From UBA11865 sp963749825 (GTDB lineage Bacteria; Chloroflexota; Anaerolineae; Promineifilales; Promineifilaceae), in NCBI GenBank assembly GCA_963749825.1, contig CAVVOI010000015.1, positions 62,001 through 126,000 of the forward strand: a stretch of 64,000 nucleotides of DNA, written 5' to 3'. Each line of letters starts with the position of its first letter. The first letter of the stretch is position 1. Position numbers and translations under genes: made by a program. The notes beneath the pieces are model-generated. The model made no database searches. It was not told the origin of the DNA and saw only the letters and a list, made by a program, of their open reading frames with translations. Of this stretch, positions 61,590 to 64,000 are shown piece after piece.

Positions 61590-62211
61590 TTACCAGGAGC
61601 GCCCGCTCTCCGGCGGTTCGAGCATATAGCCGCGGGTTGTTACCGTTTGAGAAATGAAGCCGATTCCGGCTAACAGCAACCAGACAGATAAACCAGAATA
61701 TCGAGTCCTGGAGTACCGGTTGGACCGGGTTTGTACCCAGGTCGGCCAGGCTAATCTTACCAAACAAGAGCAAAGCGCTGGTAAAAATAGCCGTTGAACC
61801 GCCCAATGCCGTGATGCCGATGATCACCCATTTCTGAAGATTCAGAACCAGGGTGATGCCTGCCAACAAGATGGCGGCGACGATGCCCACAAAGAAGGCG
61901 ATGAGTGATGCCTCTGGCAAGATGGCATAGATCAGGCCGGCGCCCAAAGCATAACCGATCGACCCGGAGACGATGGCCACGCCGACGATGTAGAATAAAT
62001 AGGATAGGATAGCGAATATCAGGCCTAATAGGAAGCCTACTACCCAGCTTGTTAGGGTCGCTAAAAATCCGTCGCCTAACAGCAAAGTCAGTGCCGAAGC
62101 GCCGATGAAGAAGCCGGCGAAGAAGCCCCAAATTGGCAACAGGAAGAGAAATAACCGGTAGCCGGCGAATAACGCTGCCAGGCCAAGCAGAAGTGCTACG
62201 ATGCTAACGCA
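61590..62211 (-). pseudogene. DUF4203-type polytopic membrane protein, 3' frameshift
   Basis: A ~207-residue membrane protein with six or seven hydrophobic segments (SIVALLLGLAALFAGYRLFL, FLATLTSWVVGFLLGLIFAI, SYLFYIVGVAIVSGSIGYAL). It belongs to the DUF4203 group of unknown function. A shift near 61680 replaces the last 30 residues: the alternative frame restores WLLLAGIGFISQTVTTRGYM and LEPPESGRSW then TAA at 61590. Because the restored tail is more protein-like, the shift is probably a sequencing error. The start is uncertain (ATG about 62211 or one just upstream). The gene is monocistronic. Confidence 0.7.
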
Positions 62212-62229
62212 CATTACTTGAAGACCCAT

Positions 62230-62462
62230 GATTTTCCTCCTTCGAAATCTGGCGTACAGGATTTTGTCCTACTAACAGACCATTGGCTTGGACTACAAAC
62301 TTTAGCATAACCGGTATGACGATGGCAATCGAATTCTTTGGAGCAGCCTGGATGCCCATTGCAGCAGGATCTCGGATTGCCCTTTGTGGTCTACCGGCAA
62401 TACAATGGAAGCGATTTGGTTAGTGAGAATAGCTTATTTATGATTAGCTTAGGGAATAGTCC
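62230..62462. other. Intergenic region before the nnr gene
   Basis: About 230 bases of sequence with no gene. A promoter for the plus-strand gene may lie in the AT-rich part near 62420-62455 but I cannot define it. The upstream end is the 5' region of the DUF4203 gene. Confidence 0.35.
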
Positions 62463-64000
62463 ATGATAAAAGTATTTAGTGTTGCCGAGATGGTCGCTGC
62501 GGAGAAGGCTTCGGATGCAGCCGGCAATTCCTATGATGAAATGATGGAAAAAGCGGGTTGGGCAGTGGCCAAAGCGCTCATGGAACGCTACCCGGTTGCC
62601 GGTAGCAAGATCACAATCCTGGTCGGTCCCGGCAACAACGGTGGTGATGGGCTCGTGGCCGGCCGCTATCTGGCCGAAGCTGGTGCTGATGTTACATTTT
62701 ATCTGTACCGAGATCGCGATCCAGAGACCGACATCAATTTCGCCAAGGTCCAGGAACTAAAATTGCCTATTATCGTCGCGGATTACGATCAACGATATCG
62801 AGTACTACGCCACCGGCTCAGGATCACAGATGTTCTAATCGATGCATTGCTAGGAACCGGGGTTTCCCGGCCGATTGGCGGAGACCTGGCTAAATTGATG
62901 CAACAGGTCAAAGTTGTCCTCGAGGAACAAGCCAGATTTGCCAGAGAAAAAAGCCGGTCAAGATTGGTGAGCATCGCTGAGATTTCCGATGAGTTGAATA
63001 AGGCAGAGCCTTCTCCCTATCTAAGCGATCAAGGCCTTGAAGTAACGAGTAGCCAGACCATGAACCGCCCATCCCCTTTCATCGTAGCCGTCGATTGCCC
63101 CAGCGGCTTAAATTGCGATACAGGTCAGATAGATGAATTGGCCCCAACTGCCGATTTATCGGTTACTTTCGCCGGTCCAAAGCGTGGCCATTTCATCTTT
63201 CCCGGCGCGGCCGCCTGTGGCGAGATCGTCGTTGCCGATATCGACATCAGCCAGGATTTACCTGAGTTAGCTGAAGTGAAGCTAGAATTAGCGACTGCCA
63301 GCATGGCAAGCGCGTTGCTACCCGCACGGCGGAAAGACGGCCATAAGGGTTCTTTTGGTTGGGTGCTCATCGCCGCCGGATCAGCGCGCTATTGGGGGGC
63401 AGCGGCCTTGGCGGGGCGCGCCGCTTACCGGGCTGGCGCCGGCCTGGTGGCCCTGGCCGTTCCTGCGGCAATCCGGCCGTCGTTAGCGGTTCAACTGCCT
63501 GAGGCAACCTATCTGCTGATCGCCGATGAAAACGAATTAGGCGCTCAAAGCGCGGAAATGCTATTGGAAGACATGGCGACTTACCAGGCTTTACTGGTAG
63601 GTCCTGGCCTTCACAGGGCCAGCGCTTTCGTTCAGCGGCTAATTTCCTCTGATGGCCATGATCTACCCCCGACAGTTATTGACGCTGATGGTCTCAATAT
63701 TTTGGCTGAACTACTTGATTGGCCAGCTTTTTTGCCGGATCGCACGATCCTGACGCCCCACCCCGGCGAGATGGCTCGCCTAATGGGGGTTTCGCTGGCG
63801 GAGATGAAAAGCTTGGATAGGGTGGCGCTGGCGCAAGAAAAAGCGGTCGAATGGCGCTGTGTTTTGCTATTAAAGGGCGCCTACACTGTTATTGCCGCTC
63901 CAGATGGTCGCTCGGCCATATTGCCTTTCGCCAACCCGGCCTTGGCCATTGCCGGTAGCGGCGACGTCCTGTCGGGCGTCATCGTCTCTTTGCTGGGACA
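62463..64000 (+). CDS. nnr: Bifunctional NAD(P)H-hydrate epimerase/dehydratase (partial)
   Basis: The first ~512 residues of a YjeF-type enzyme; the window's end truncates it. The N-terminal epimerase domain has ITILVGPGNNGGDGLVAGRY and VDCPSGLNCDTG. An inserted ~40-residue segment lies between the KVVLEEQ and PFIVAVDCP parts. The C-terminal ADP-dependent dehydratase domain shows DGHKGSFGWVLIAAGSARYW, TILTPHPGEMARLMG and PALAIAGSGDVLSGVIVSL, in which Ser replaces the usual Thr of GTGD. It repairs the hydrated, inactive form of NAD(P)H. The frame is open to the end of the window, so no frameshift was seen here. Confidence 0.92.
   Translation, partial: MIKVFSVAEMVAAEKASDAAGNSYDEMMEKAGWAVAKALMERYPVAGSKITILVGPGNNGGDGLVAGRYLAEAGADVTFYLYRDRDPETDINFAKVQELKLPIIVADYDQRYRVLRHRLRITDVLIDALLGTGVSRPIGGDLAKLMQQVKVVLEEQARFAREKSRSRLVSIAEISDELNKAEPSPYLSDQGLEVTSSQTMNRPSPFIVAVDCPSGLNCDTGQIDELAPTADLSVTFAGPKRGHFIFPGAAACGEIVVADIDISQDLPELAEVKLELATASMASALLPARRKDGHKGSFGWVLIAAGSARYWGAAALAGRAAYRAGAGLVALAVPAAIRPSLAVQLPEATYLLIADENELGAQSAEMLLEDMATYQALLVGPGLHRASAFVQRLISSDGHDLPPTVIDADGLNILAELLDWPAFLPDRTILTPHPGEMARLMGVSLAEMKSLDRVALAQEKAVEWRCVLLLKGAYTVIAAPDGRSAILPFANPALAIAGSGDVLSGVIVSLLG

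Noticed and set aside
1..64000. tRNA/rRNA genes, CRISPR arrays, prophage or transposase genes
   Set aside because: I looked for typical cloverleaf ends, regularly spaced repeats and transposase motifs and saw none.
62463..64000. Frameshift in the NAD(P)H-hydrate repair gene because of its ~40-residue insert
   Set aside because: The frame stays open and both domains are intact; the insert is in frame.

Overview
The window looks like a chromosomal segment of a Chloroflexota (Anaerolineae-like) bacterium. This is an inference from the mix of lipoproteins with a VACGG lipobox and Glu/Ala/Pro-rich linkers, several CUT1/CUT2 sugar importers, large GT39-type membrane proteins, and a B12-dependent light-response and carotenoid locus. 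No rRNA, tRNA, CRISPR array or intact insertion sequence was seen.

Region 1 (1-13.2 kb, all minus strand) is one tightly packed operon. A GntR/FCD regulator with a perfect 26-bp AT-rich palindrome in front of it is followed by a class III aminotransferase, a MetE-like protein, a Cys/His-rich unknown, a lactonase-type amidohydrolase, an L-rhamnose/L-fucose mutarotase, a sugar isomerase/epimerase, a cupin, an SDR, a fumarase-superfamily lyase and a CUT1 ABC importer. The importer's binding protein is an in-frame tandem duplication. Upstream (13.3-16.6 kb) lie a rhamnulokinase-family kinase and an L-fucose isomerase. Together this is a deoxysugar (L-fucose/L-rhamnose type) uptake and breakdown block.

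Region 2 (16.7-29.0 kb, minus strand) holds two paralogous cassettes. Each has a GDP-mannose 3,5-epimerase homologue, a GHMP-family sugar kinase and TagD-type nucleotidyltransferase domains, and each is next to a LacI-family regulator. The upstream cassette is preceded by an Rbs-type ABC importer whose binding protein is also an in-frame tandem duplication. LacI-type operators (TGGTAACGTTACCA type) lie before the second regulator and before the second cassette. A 36-bp perfect palindrome lies before the first regulator. The likely logic is import, anomeric phosphorylation, nucleotide activation, then epimerisation.

Region 3 (29.0-39.3 kb) is miscellaneous: an alcohol dehydrogenase remnant, a GT39-like membrane protein, a DsbA-NhaA fusion antiporter, a peroxiredoxin, an SDR/DUF2867 protein, an alpha/beta hydrolase, small membrane proteins and about 800 bases of decayed sequence.

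Region 4 (39.4-56.1 kb) is a light-response locus. It has a CarH/LitR-like MerR-B12 photoreceptor, TspO, DUF427, a photolyase with a PNPOx-like partner, a triple-FAS1 lipoprotein, an SDR, an SRPBCC protein, a CrtI-like oxidoreductase, and an operon of phytoene desaturase, P450, glycosyltransferase, lycopene cyclase and DUF1295 protein, divergent from phytoene synthase. The carH, crtI and crtB promoters carry 11-bp-phased ACA repeats over their -35/-10 elements, like known CarH operators, so the regulon can be read from the DNA.

Region 5 (56.1-64 kb) has gene remnants, a frameshifted GT39-like gene, a GyrI-like protein divergent from a WYL regulator, a DinB-like protein, a DUF4203 membrane protein and a partial bifunctional NAD(P)H-hydrate repair enzyme. 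At least five probable single-base frameshifts occur across the window, which may be sequencing errors rather than biology.
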